In this document: piece by piece, positions 1 through 10,953 of the stretch
How positions within the stretch are numbered: the first letter of the stretch is position 1
Layout: every line of letters starts with the position of its first letter
NCBI GenBank assembly: GCA_029204225.1
Contig: CM055100.1
Coordinates: forward strand, 7,766,713-7,830,712
Direction of reading: 5' to 3'
Origin: Diphasiastrum complanatum
Taxonomy: Eukaryota; Streptophyta; Lycopodiopsida; Lycopodiales; Lycopodiaceae
DNA: 64,000 nt
Made by a program: the position numbers and the translations under genes
The notes under the pieces: model-generated
What the model saw: only the letters and a program-made list of their open reading frames with translations
Told to the model about the DNA's origin: nothing
Database searches by the model: none

Positions 1-2247
1 TTTAAAGGTGAAGCTCCTCAGAAACGCCCTTCACTCATACAGCCCTTAAAACCAGATGATTTTGAGAAAGCCAAACAAGAACGTTTGTGCTTTGTGTGTA
101 TGGGCAAGGGACACACAGTCAGACAGTGTCCCAAGGGGCCTTTCACTAAAAAAGATAAGAAAGATAAAAAACAAGTTCATCTTGTTCAGACTGTATGTTT
201 TCCCAGTGACTCGGCAGCTTCCGAGATCAAAGTGTATCATGAAGATCATGAACACTGTTGCCAGCTGACCTCTGCAATGCTAGCGAGACCCTTCAGCTTT
301 GGGCCGCATGACCTAGTACGTATGCATGGGAAAGTTGGTAACCAGCCAGTAAGAGTCATGGTTGATGATGGGGCAACCCATAATTTCATCAACTACACCC
401 TGGTTAAAAAGCTTAAACTACCAAAAGTACCTAGTCAGCATAGGTACATAGTTTCATTAGCTAAGGGTGAAGATAAAAAAATATGGGAAACTATGGTAAG
501 TAAGATAAATCTTGGTATACAGGGGTACCAAGATGAAATAAACTTTCAGATAATGCACCTGGATCGAACAGACATTGTTCTCGGGAGAGATTGGCTCTAC
601 AATTTAGGACCTTCCCTCCACAGAAACTATCAGGAGAACACCCTCAGCTTTCAGCATAAAGGCCGAGAGATCCAGTTGCATGGGGAGCATGATGTTCCCA
701 ACAGCCCTATGGTCTGCAGTTCAGAGCTCTGTCAGCTAATCGGAGACGAAGACCATCAGGTATTCTTATGTGACTTTCAATTTATTCCTGAAGTTTCTAT
801 TTCCAGTTCTATTTAGCAGAAAATCAGTAAATTAGAAACTTTATTGTCTAAATTTAAAGATGTTTTTCCTGAAGATTTGCCACATGGTTTACCTCCTAGC
901 AGAGAGGTAGATCATGTAATAAACCTAGTACCAGGTACAGCACCTGTTTCTAAACCTCCGTATCGGGTCAGCCGAACAGAGGATGAAGAAATAACTAGGC
1001 AGTTAACAGAGTATCTTGGAAAAAGCCAAATTCAGACCAATAGTTCACGATGGGCCTCACCAGTCCTACTGGTGAAAAAGAAAGAGGGGTCTATGCATCT
1101 TTGCATAGATTACAGAGCCCTCAATAAAGTCACAATGAAGAATAAATACCCTATGCCTCGGGCAAACGAGTTGTTTGATCAACTCGACGGGGCTAAGTTT
1201 TTCAGCAAAATAGACCTCAGATCGGGATATCATCAAGTCCGTATAAAATCGAAAGATGTCTCGAAAACAGCTTTTAGGACTCGTCGCGGTGATTATGAGT
1301 TTAAGGTGATGCCATTTGGGCTCACAAATGCTCCAGCTACCTTTATGACCTTGATGAACAGTGTCCTCAGACCATACCTGGGTAAGTTTGTAGTCGTATT
1401 TTTAGATGACATCCTCGTTTACAGCAAAACGAGGAACGAGCATCTAAAACACCTCAGAAAGGTGTTTCGACTGCTCAGAAAGCATAAGCTCTATGCTAAA
1501 CAATCCAAGTGTGAATTCTTCGTTGAAGAAGTAGCATATTTGGGTCACATTATCTCTTCAGATGGGATTAAGATGGACCCAAATAAGGTTAAAGCCATAC
1601 TTAGTTGGCTGATACCTCAGAATATTTTGGAACTTCAAATCTTTCTTGGTCTGGCGGGATATTACAGACGATTTGTCAAGGAATATGCTCAGATAGCAGT
1701 TCCTATGACAAATCTCCTTAAGGGGAAGGGAAAGGAGTTCATTTGGGAGTCTGCACAGCAGGAGAGCTTTGATGCTCTCAAAATAGCCTTAGCTACAGCA
1801 CCAGTTTTAAAAGTCGTCGACCCCAATCAGCCATTTGTGGTCGAAACAGATGCTAGCGACTCTTCAGTAGGTGCTGTGCTAACTCAGGGTGGACGACCAG
1901 TTGCGTTCAAGAGTAAAAAACTCGAGCCAGCTCAGACCAGGTACAGTGCCTATGAAAATGAACTCTTTTCTATAGTCCATGCCCTTAAAACTTGGAGGCA
2001 ATATTTGTATGGTGCCAACTTTGAGGTCCTGACAGACCATGAGAGTCTCAGATACCTTTGCAATCAACCTGAGCTTAGAGGTCGGAAAGATCGTTGGGCA
2101 GAGTTGATGCAAGAGTTTGACATGTCTATCAGATATAGGCATGGAAAATTCAATACAGTAGCAGATGCCCTTAGTAGAATGCCTATGATAAACGAGCTGA
2201 GTTTTACTCAGATTCGTAATGAGTTACTCGAGTCCTTGAGAGGGTAA
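1..2247 (+). mobile_element. Ty3/gypsy pol fragment (zinc knuckle, protease, RT, RNase H)
   Basis: One reading frame is open from the window edge to 2247 apart from one TAG at 814-816. It encodes the end of gag with a CX2CX4HX4C knuckle (CFVCMGKGHTVRQC, about 94-135), a retropepsin-like protease (VDDGATHNFI near 361, LGRDWL near 580), and a reverse transcriptase with [12 protein letters not shown], the FLDD catalytic box near 1405 and [10 protein letters not shown]. An RNase H follows ([29 protein letters not shown]). Integrase and LTRs are missing: the element stops at about 2247, where LINE sequence begins. It lies in a dynein intron in the same orientation as the gene. A close relative at 30.69-31.13 kb has CAG at the codon equivalent to the TAG, so this copy is a decayed, truncated retrotransposon. 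Family assignment is firm; lineage within Ty3 is not resolved. Confidence 0.93.
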
Positions 2248-2254
2248 TAAAGCC

Positions 2255-2402
2255 AAAGACATTGATGAGCTAGAGGCTGAACTTCTAAAGTATGCTCCCG
2301 ACATCCTCTCACCCTTTCTCTCCATCCTATTCAACCGAGCTGTCACCTCTGATTTTCCCTCTCCATGGTCCAAAAACCTCATTCACCCTATGCACAAACC
2401 TC
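2255..2402 (+). mobile_element. LINE reverse-transcriptase scrap (plus strand)
   Basis: Directly after the gypsy RNase H the plus strand reads as the segment just N-terminal to a LINE RT palm (SPFLSILFNRAVTSDFPS, then a match to IHPxHK). The same segment is found on the minus strand at about 3860-3990 within the larger LINE, so this is a piece of another copy of the same family in opposite orientation. About 145 bp; non-functional. Confidence 0.7.
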
Positions 2403-2404
2403 AT

Positions 2405-4843
2405 TCACCCTCGAAACTGGCCCAACAGAAACCAAAGCCCGTGAGACAGTCCTGAGGTGAGGTAATGTGGCAAAACTGGAAGTCCTGTTGTGTCTAGCTC
2501 CAGAAAGTGTGTCCTGTAATAGTCGGGTTTGACCCCGAGCTGCCCCTGCCATGTCCGTCTCAGATATGCTCTATAAAGAAAGCGTCTGATGTACTCATGG
2601 GTGCCTGATGGAAGGTCTGTCCAGTAGCTGGGAGGCCTGAGAGAACCATGATAGTCGATGTCCCTAGTCATAAAGGTGTCGTGATGAAGCGAGTGCCATC
2701 TGTATGGATCTCTGCTCATCTGTGGGTAACAACATGACACGCTGGATATATAGGATAAGCTGGAAGATGGCAGATAGCTGTATGGGTGGAACCGCGAACT
2801 CTATCAGTATATTCTGGTGTGGGACGGATGGCTTAGCCCGTATCATCCGGGATAACATGAGAACCTGCAGTCGTGAAATATGGGCCCAATCCGATGATGT
2901 AAGACCCATACACCATATTTCTGCTGCATATAGGGTTGTGGGGGTAACGAGAGCATCAAAAAGCTGGCATTTACTCGGGGCATCCCGAATAAACCGTCTG
3001 AAACAGAAATGCTCTAACTGGACAAGGGAGGCGTGGCCTTTCCCAAGTCTGGCGGAAGCTGCCTGTTGCATACCAAAGATAGGGCCTGTAAAGAGTACGC
3101 CAAGGTAGGTGTAGGAAGATACAACCTCCAAGGGCTGCCTGTCGAAGATGAGTTCCTGGCGCTGCATAAAAGCTCTCAATGTGTTGAAAACCATAACTTT
3201 GGTTTTCAATATGTTAACCCCTAATCCCCATCTACTGCAGAAAGCATGAAGGTTGTCGAGCTGTCGCTGTAATCCCTCTCTGGTAGAAGATAAGAGAACC
3301 ACGTCATCTGCATATGAAAGTATAGCAATCAAGATACTCCCCAGTCTGCAAGCTGTGCCACCACATCCCTCAATGACTCTCTCAAGCTCATCGATATATA
3401 GCCCAAACAGGGTTGGAGATAGGAAACAACCCTGTTTAACACCAATAGTGCTCCAGATATGATCTGAGATGCCGATGTCACTCCGAAAACAACCAAGGAC
3501 TCTCTCATATAGTGCCATCACTGCCAAGATCGTGTCAGTAGAAAAGCCGAGATCACGTAGCCGCTGGATGAGGAGGGAACGTGGAACAGAGTCGAAGGCT
3601 TTCCTGAAGTCAACAAAACAACAGTAGACCCGCTCTTTCCTATGTCTAGCTTCCTCAATAATGGCCCGGAGAGTGAAGATATGATCTGTAGTGGAGTAGT
3701 GTGCTCTGAAACCCGCCTGCCCAATGCATGTAATCGTCTGGACTCTGCCTCAGAACTGATTGCTGACTGGAGGATGGTGCTGTATAACTTAGCAATGATG
3801 TGCCCAACCATAATGGTGCGATAGTTACCAGGGTCCATGGGGTCACCAGTTTTGTGAATGGGATGGATGATGTTGGTACACCAGGAGGAAGGGAAGTCGG
3901 AGACAACTGCTCAATTGAGCAAGGTGGCTAGGGTAGGTGATAGTGTGTCTGCAGCATGGATTAGAAGTTCGGATTTGAGGTCATCAATATCCCAGGTGCA
4001 ACGGGTTTTCAGTCTCTTATTGGCCGTCAAGACCATGTCCGAAGTGAAGAAAGTGAAGGTACTCGGTTGGGGAGAGATGGAGATGCGTGTGTCTGTGGGT
4101 ACAATATATAGGGTAGTGGCGTATGTAGTCCAGGTATGAAGGTCAGTGAGGGGGGGAGGTGGGGTACGGGGAATGAATTCCCTCTAGAAGGCACCAGTGG
4201 AGGAACTACAAGGGGAATCGACTAGGCTTTTCCCTTTTTGGGTTTCATACACTCGTGTCTTCCAGCGGAGGGTGTGATGGAGAGATCGACGAGCTACATG
4301 GAGAAAATGTGTGTTATGAAGTCTAGCTTGGGTGACTTGGAGATGAAAGAAACGACATTCGGCGTCAAACCAGGGAGGTCGGATGGGGTGTCACGAAGTG
4401 GGTGGGCGTCTATGTGGCTTGGAGGGAAAGGAAGATGATGCAGCATTATGGACTGAAGTGGTAAGGAAGGTAGCTTGTGTTTCTAACGGTGTGTGGTGTG
4501 GGGAACGACGAAGAAATGAGTTGACGGCCTCCTGGTATGTCTGGATGTGGGAATGATCAAAAGTGTACTTGGGTGCGCGGGAGATGAGTGGAATAATGGG
4601 TGGTTGGAGGGTCGAGATGGAGCCCATACTGAAAGATAGAAAGGAGTGATCGGATAGGGTGGTGTGAAGAATCTGGAAATCGAACAGGAGTGGGATAAAA
4701 ACTGGTGACCCCATGAGATAGTCGACGACACTGTGTCCTCCATTGTGTGGGTGGCAAGTGAATCTGCCAGAATGTGGCCAACAAGCTAAGCCATTATAAA
4801 TGGCCAACTCGTGAGCTTCACCCATCTGTAAAAGGTACTCTCC

Positions 4844-4850
<7 letters not shown>
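2405..4850 (-). mobile_element. LINE (non-LTR retrotransposon), 5'-truncated and decayed
   Basis: Read on the minus strand from about 4850 down to 2405. 4840-4391 encodes the C-terminal part of an APE-type endonuclease (VDYLMGSP, then LSDHSFLSFS). After a linker, 3900-3518 and 3527-2664 encode the reverse transcriptase (PGNYRTIMVG, GVKQGCFLSPTLFGLYIDEL, catalytic LSYADDVVLLSS near 3310). 2740-2405 holds the C-terminal region up to FLLGQFR. The frame is broken by shifts and stops; one TGA at about 3915 corresponds to CGA in the plus-strand scrap at 2.3 kb. The N-terminal endonuclease and ORF1 are absent, and the 5' end abuts a (GA)n run. Lies antisense in a dynein intron. Clade within LINEs not determined. 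Confidence 0.87.

Positions 4851-4878
<28 letters not shown>
4845..4878. repeat. (GA)n microsatellite
   Basis: Uninterrupted GA dinucleotides (about 16 units) at the 5' boundary of the LINE relic. Confidence 0.95.
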
Positions 4879-4879
<1 letters not shown>

Positions 4880-4882
<3 letters not shown>

Positions 4883-5814
4883 TTCATTAATGTCTTTTCC
4901 ATGCCAAAAGGCTTTTAAGAGTTGTAAATGTACATGTCAAGTATGTGGTGACAGTGGGAGCTTATGAAACATCTCTGAAACAGTAACATAAAGAGAACAA
5001 CATATCTAAAGACTATGAACTAAAATAAATGTGATGGGATATGTAGGAGGATAGAAACAACTAATTTCAAAGATGAGCCGCTAATGTCGTCTAGCAGGAT
5101 GAGATGTGTGTCTCCTCATGATAGGTCGGATAGCTCGAGCTGCAACATGACTATGTGGTGTGCTGTCTCTGATCTCTATGAATGGGTTCGACATCATCAT
5201 CATCATCATCACAAGACTTTGGATCTCGTCGTGATCTTTCCTAGAGAAGAAAGAGGTACTCAGAGGGTGAGAAATAAGATGACTATCACAAAGCTATCAC
5301 AATTCAACTCAAAGCACACCAAAGTAGGCACCAAATATCCACTTTATTGATTTCTCTTCCAAGTACATGTCAAGTTACCAGCATAAACACATAAGAGCAC
5401 TTCTGCCAAGTCTCCTCCCAACCACCTGCTGCATAGACTATCATGAGGAATGCCTTTCTCTAGGATCACTTATACATAATCCTCAAGTTAACCCGGACCC
5501 ATTCCTAACGTCGACACATGGCGAGCCCCATGCACAATCGACACTTGCCACTTGGCAGTACCCTGACACATTGGAGCGAGGAGGACCATCCAACCCGTGT
5601 CACTCATGCACTGGACCAAGTGTCCCAATGAGCATATGACACGTGTCCTGTTGATAGATCAACTCTCCTACTTTTTAGGAGGTCAGTTCAGCAGCCTCTA
5701 AATCAAGACCCAGTACCCTATACCAAATATAAACAAGTTACCAATAATCTGCTATCTGCATTTTCTTACAAAACACCACAGGCCGTCTGACATAGGTCTC
5801 GCTGCAGTAGGAAC
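4880..5814. other. Dynein intron sequence without recognisable genes
   Basis: No coding similarity seen. Contains a short (CAT)n run at 5192-5210, which makes a spurious histidine run in one frame. Otherwise unique-looking AT-rich DNA. Confidence 0.6.
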
Positions 5815-6365
5815 ATCTCTCATATCATAAGTGCCACGCAGCAGGACTCGTCATATGCTATGAGTGACAATAGTGTGGTGGGCATGTCACAAAACCGACA
5901 ATAGTATCTTCCTCAAATCTCATAATATACAGGGCATCTAAAGATAAAATGCTCCTCGGACTCCACCTCATCTAAAGAGCATAACTGGCAAATCTACTCC
6001 TCTCTTGAAATATCGTGGAACCTCCCAGTCTCAATAGCCAATTGATGTGATGATACGCGGAGTTGTCCCAATGTAAATCTAAGGTTGTGTGATAATCTTG
6101 AGTCCAAATAATGTGGCAAAACTGGGAAACCTGCTATGTCTAGCTCAATGAAATGAGTCTGCTAATAGTTGGGCTTAACCCCTAGCTATCGTCTCCATGT
6201 ACGATCAAGATATGCCCAATATAAGAAGCGTTTGATATAATGGTGAGTGCCCATGGGAAGCTCTATAATGGAGATACCAAATGACTCAAGGAGGAGGTGG
6301 GATGCCTAAGAAAACTATGACAGCCTGTAGCCCTGATCATGAAGATAATGTGAAGACGTCACCCT
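5815..6365 (-). mobile_element. LINE 3'-end fragment
   Basis: On the minus strand this repeats the C-terminal LINE region seen at 2405-2660 (THHYIKRFLYWAYLDRTW; LGVKPNY; FPVLPHYL) and continues past it into QLRVSSHQLAIETGRFH and a Cys-rich tail (ICQLCSLDEVESEEHFIFRC). The frame is interrupted by several stops. It is a second, older copy of the same LINE family. Confidence 0.75.
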
Positions 6366-7061
6366 GCTTGGGCCCAATGCCTAGCTATTGTTAGTGACCA
6401 TTACCATTGATTAGCCCTCTGGCAACTGGTGGCTTAGAAGTCACATTAGGTCCCAGATTGAGGCCTAATTGATTTTGAAATCTTTCTTGAGTTTCTGGAG
6501 TCAATGTAAGGCTAAAAATTTCTATGGTTCACTTCACAAGCATGATGACAATGATTGACACACAATATAAGCACCATAATGTAAATGTGATAACTTCTTA
6601 GAGGTAAGATGTGAGAAGTTTGTTGCATGGTGTTATGAGCAAGATCATAGAGAAATAATTATGTTGTAAGAGTAGAAACAAAATGATAATCACATAGTAA
6701 TCTCTAACTCAAAGTCATCCTATGAAGTCCCTTTGCTAAGCATATTCTGCAAAGATACTCAAGACAATGGTATCATCACAAGAGATGACCAATAGAGATT
6801 TTACTGATACTTTTCTAGAGGCTCTTAAGGGGAACCTTCCAAGAAGCTATCAGACTAGGGCGCTGACACATGAGCACATTCAACAATCATTTTTTGGTCC
6901 CCTAAGCTCTACATAAAAGCTTTTCAAACCAAAGTCGAATCAGTAACTTGATCTCTTAAAAGGCCATTGATAAGTGACTACTGCAAACGCTTGAAGAAAT
7001 GTATGCACTTTTTAAGGGTAGAAACAAATTGGTTTCCTGATGGATGAAAATATGAAATTAC
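6366..7061. other. Dynein intron sequence, nothing recognised
   Basis: AT-rich, no open frame with recognisable similarity, no evident repeat. Confidence 0.55.
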
Positions 7062-7846
7062 AGTAAAAGCTTAGAAACCCGTTCCGACCCTTTTGGGTCG
7101 GAACATACTGTACGTTCCGGAACGTGCTGGGTCGGAACGTTTTTTTTTTGGGTCTGAACGTCTATTACAGCTGCGGCTACCTGTGGAAAATCAAGTTGAT
7201 TCCAGGGATGGGTGAGCCATAGAGAATGAAAGGGAAATTAATAGATATTAGTCAAGCTATCTGAAGCTTGAACCAGGAGAACAGAACTGGTCGTAGTAGC
7301 TTAACTGGGAGGTCAGCGCACAAACACTTCTCATGCGCAATATAAAACTAGAAGCATGTGCACATTACATGTAAAACTAGAAGCATGTGCACATTACATG
7401 TAAAACTAGAAGCGTGTGCACATTGCATCCAAAAATATTGATTTCTCTTTGCAGTGCACAGCACCAAAGCACAGAATAAACATATCAGGTGTAAAAATTC
7501 TTCCAAAAATATTGATTTCTCTTTGCAGCGCACAGCACCAAAGCACGGAATAAACATATCAAATGAAGGATCACTAGGTTTTTTAGGATATGCATAATGC
7601 TGTTCATAGGATATGCATAATGCTGTTCATAAGCAAGCAAATGAAAGTTAAATTAAACAGCAGATTCCATCAGAGCTGAGTGAGGTAGAGAATGGCGGAT
7701 TTGATGGCAGGAAGAGCAATATTCTTCAATTACTTTTTTCCTTCGCTAAAAAATATGTATTTTTTTTAAAAAAATTTGGTCAAGTTCGTGAATGGAACAC
7801 GTTCTGGAACGCGTTCCGTTCCGGAACTGGCAACTATGAGTAAAAG
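7062..7846. mobile_element. hAT-like non-autonomous element with 8-bp target duplication
   Basis: The direct repeat AGTAAAAG lies at 7062-7069 and 7839-7846, an 8-bp duplication as made by hAT transposases. The enclosed 769 bp ends in imperfect inverted repeats (left CTTAGAAACCCGTTCC; right, reversed, CATAGTTGCCAGTTCC). Palindromic GTTCC/GGAAC clusters sit inside both ends: a perfect 10-bp stem with TTTT loop at 7081-7104, the 14-bp palindrome ACGTTCCGGAACGT at 7112-7125, and GGAAC/GTTCC repeats at 7803-7827. The interior has no transposase but holds short tandem repeats: about 29 bp x3 near 7345-7430, about 73 bp x2 at 7431-7563, and 23 bp x2 near 7586-7631. Confidence 0.75.
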
Positions 7847-8035
7847 TTACCCTTTTTCTTAATGTTCGTGCGTGTGCTAACATATGCGAAAAGTTATGCA
7901 AACTTTGTATCTCAATCAGGATATTGCAATTTCTTCTGCAATTAATTTTTTTGTATGATACAATAAGTTGGCAATTCACTATTCTAAGATAAAATCAGGA
8001 TCCCCTTTTATTCATCTCAAAATATATAAATTCAG

Positions 8036-8281
8036 ATGGGCTTGGAGAAACTTCTCGAGGCAGAGGGACAAGTGAACGTGATGAAGAAGGAACTAGAAGC
8101 TTTGCAACCCATTCTACTGAAAACTGCTGAAGAAACTGATGAACTTCTGAAGACGATTGAAAAGGACAGAAAGGAGGCACAAGGAACAAGGAGCCTTGTG
8201 GAAGAGGAAGAGGCTATTGCGAATGTGAAAGCAAAGGAGGCCAAGGCCATCAAAGACGACTGTGAATCTGAGCTGGCTGTG
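8036..8281 (+). CDS. Dynein exon a: stalk coiled coil 1
   Basis: Acceptor ttcag at 8031-8035, donor GTG|gtaagt. Encodes [20 protein letters not shown] and on through [10 protein letters not shown] and [18 protein letters not shown], the heptad-rich first stalk helix. The leading ATG is an exon start, not the translation start: the family has about 2,500 further residues upstream. Confidence 0.92.
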
Positions 8282-10877
8282 GTAAGTGAAGTTAGTGAGA
8301 ATTATCTGTGCAACTAACAGTGAAGAAATCTACATTTTGGTTTTTGAAATTTGTGGCCTGGAATCTCTTTTATCTCAATGTATAAGAGCCTGCACTTTTC
8401 TATATTCTATCTGCCTGCAATACTTTCCATTCCCACATCAGACGTACTTCCCTCTGCAAATCTTCCAGATTCAACTAAGGTAAAATTTTGACACGAGACA
8501 CAAGCTTTCTCTTTTCATGTGGGTTGTTTAGTACATGGAATCCAAGAGTGCTCCCTACTTGGTGACAAGGCTTCCTTTGCCTCCTTCAGGCAGTCTCTTT
8601 TTATGGCAACACAGACTCAATGATGGAAGGTCACATTTTCAGAATCTACTCTTCACTACAAATGAAAATATATCAATCTGACGTAGCTCCACCATATGAA
8701 GACTATAGATTCTCCTTATTCTGTCGTCAGCAGCAATAACTCCTGTACCTCTGAGACAGAGTCAGTCACCCTTAGGCAGTTAGGCAGTTATTCAACAAGA
8801 GAAGATTTACATCAAGAGATCTTCAAGCCATTTTTACAAAGAATGAAGCCTTCTGGCACTGGGAATCAAAGATCCAATTAGACTATAAATGGTGAACATT
8901 TATCTTTCGTCTGAAACTATTTTTCCTCAACCATAGAAATTTAGAACCGATGCAATCATGGTTCAATATGTTGTTAAAGGATCTTTAAACAGATGAGACG
9001 ATGAACTAAAGTCTGAAAACTTGGATATTCTCCTCCAAACTCCAGTCAATAATGTCTATTAACAGATCCTTATTTTTCCTGTTGTTTTGTGTAGGCCATT
9101 CCCATGCTAGAAGCTGCTCTCTCTGCACTAGATACGTTGACAAAAGCGGATATCACTGAAGTTAAAGCTATGAAGAATCCTCCTGGACCTGTAAAAGTAG
9201 TAATGGAGGCCTGTTGCATAATTAAGCAGGCAAGGCATCACTTTTTCTTTTCAGACACCTTGGTATTAGTTTCCAGGACATTGTAGAAATGGGACAGATG
9301 AAGCACTATATCCTTGTCAAAAAATTTGTTTTCAATGACATTCTTATTAAGTTTAGTTGATGTATGTAAGTTTAATTAGTACCTGTTGGGCGGTATAACT
9401 TTAACATGAATTCAAGTTCATGTCTCGCATTTAATAAAGTACATGTCTAAACATCAATGATGGTGTGGCTACATAACTCTCTATCATGTCTAACATCGAT
9501 TATTATCAACATTGCATGTTAAGCTCACTAGATTGCCTCTGCTCATTGTTACACCAGCTGCATGTGTGCCTGTATGTGCAACTGGAAGACTCGAGTTTGT
9601 GGCTTCTAACTTGTTATATGGAGCTTTCTGGATCTCAACCCACAAGTATCCTGTCTTATCTCAGTTATGTATATAGCCAAGAATTTAAAGCCTTTCATAT
9701 ATCATATGGACAACGCCTAGTTTAATTCCCGTAGTTTATATGTATTCAAGCTAGGAACCTAGATGAAAGCTGGGCCTCCAGAAGATCCAAATTTATACCT
9801 CTTCAAAAGCTCTGACGATTTTACCATTATGAACACTGTAAGGTCCTTAAAGTTCTGAGATGCTGCCCATTTAAGAGGCATGTCTTTGCCGCTTGTTCAC
9901 AGAATTTATTTGGTCTAGTCCACAAGCCTAAATTTTGAAGTATCTAGTTTGAAATAGGAGCATTCAAGTTCATTCAATGTCAACTTCCAGGTCAGGACAT
10001 CAAAATTATTTTTCCAGACAGTGAGATTTGTAGACAACTCAATCTGCAATCAAAGAAAAGAATTGTGGACATATGTCATCATGGCACAGTCATCACATAT
10101 TATCAGACTCCAGTTTACATTGTCTTGCACTCTTATTTGGAGTCTTTCCTTCCATTTTCGAAACCAGTGGTTCATCTATTTAAATGTTCATGATTTTTAT
10201 ATTCAAATCATAAACAAACTACTATAATGCCAAAAACACTCATCTGCCTTTGCCTCCATTATTGAAACCAATGGTTCATATACTTAAAATTTCAAAATTA
10301 TTCAAATCATGAACAAACTAGTGTGATACTCAGCCGCCTTTAAACATGTTACATAGAGCATGTGGTTTGTTATACTTGGACAGGACCATACGAATAAACT
10401 CAAATAAGATGCATGCAGCAATAATCTTGAAGAGATAAAGATGTAACAAGTGCATGCCTTGGCCTCTTATCTATTTGTAAATGAACTCATAGAGATTCTG
10501 TTTGAAAGTCAACCTTGATGGACTTTTTCTCCTTTTTTGATAAATGTGTTATTGTAAGCAGACAAAATCTCGAAGAATTCCTGATCCCAGCAACCCCGGC
10601 CAGAAAATGGAAGATTATTGGGGTCCTGCACAGTTAATGCTTGCAGACACGAATTTTCTGCCTTCTTTGAAGGTTTTTGACAAGGATAATATTGCTCCAG
10701 CAATAATAGAGAAAGTACGTCCTTACCTTGCAAAGGCAGAATTTGATCCGGAGGTGGTAAAAAAGGCATCAAAAGCCGCATATGGACTTTGTTGTTGGGT
10801 GAGAGCAATGGAAAGTTATGACAGAGTTGCAAAGGTACAAGCTACTTTGACGTTTTCATTGGTTTGAAGGAATTAAA

Positions 10878-10953
<76 letters not shown>

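Noticed and set aside
5084-5350. Open frame with a histidine run
   Set aside because: The run comes from a (CAT)n microsatellite; no family similarity and no splice or promoter context.
8036-8317. Small stand-alone gene starting at the ATG at 8036
   Set aside because: A splice acceptor directly precedes the ATG and the protein is internal dynein stalk sequence.
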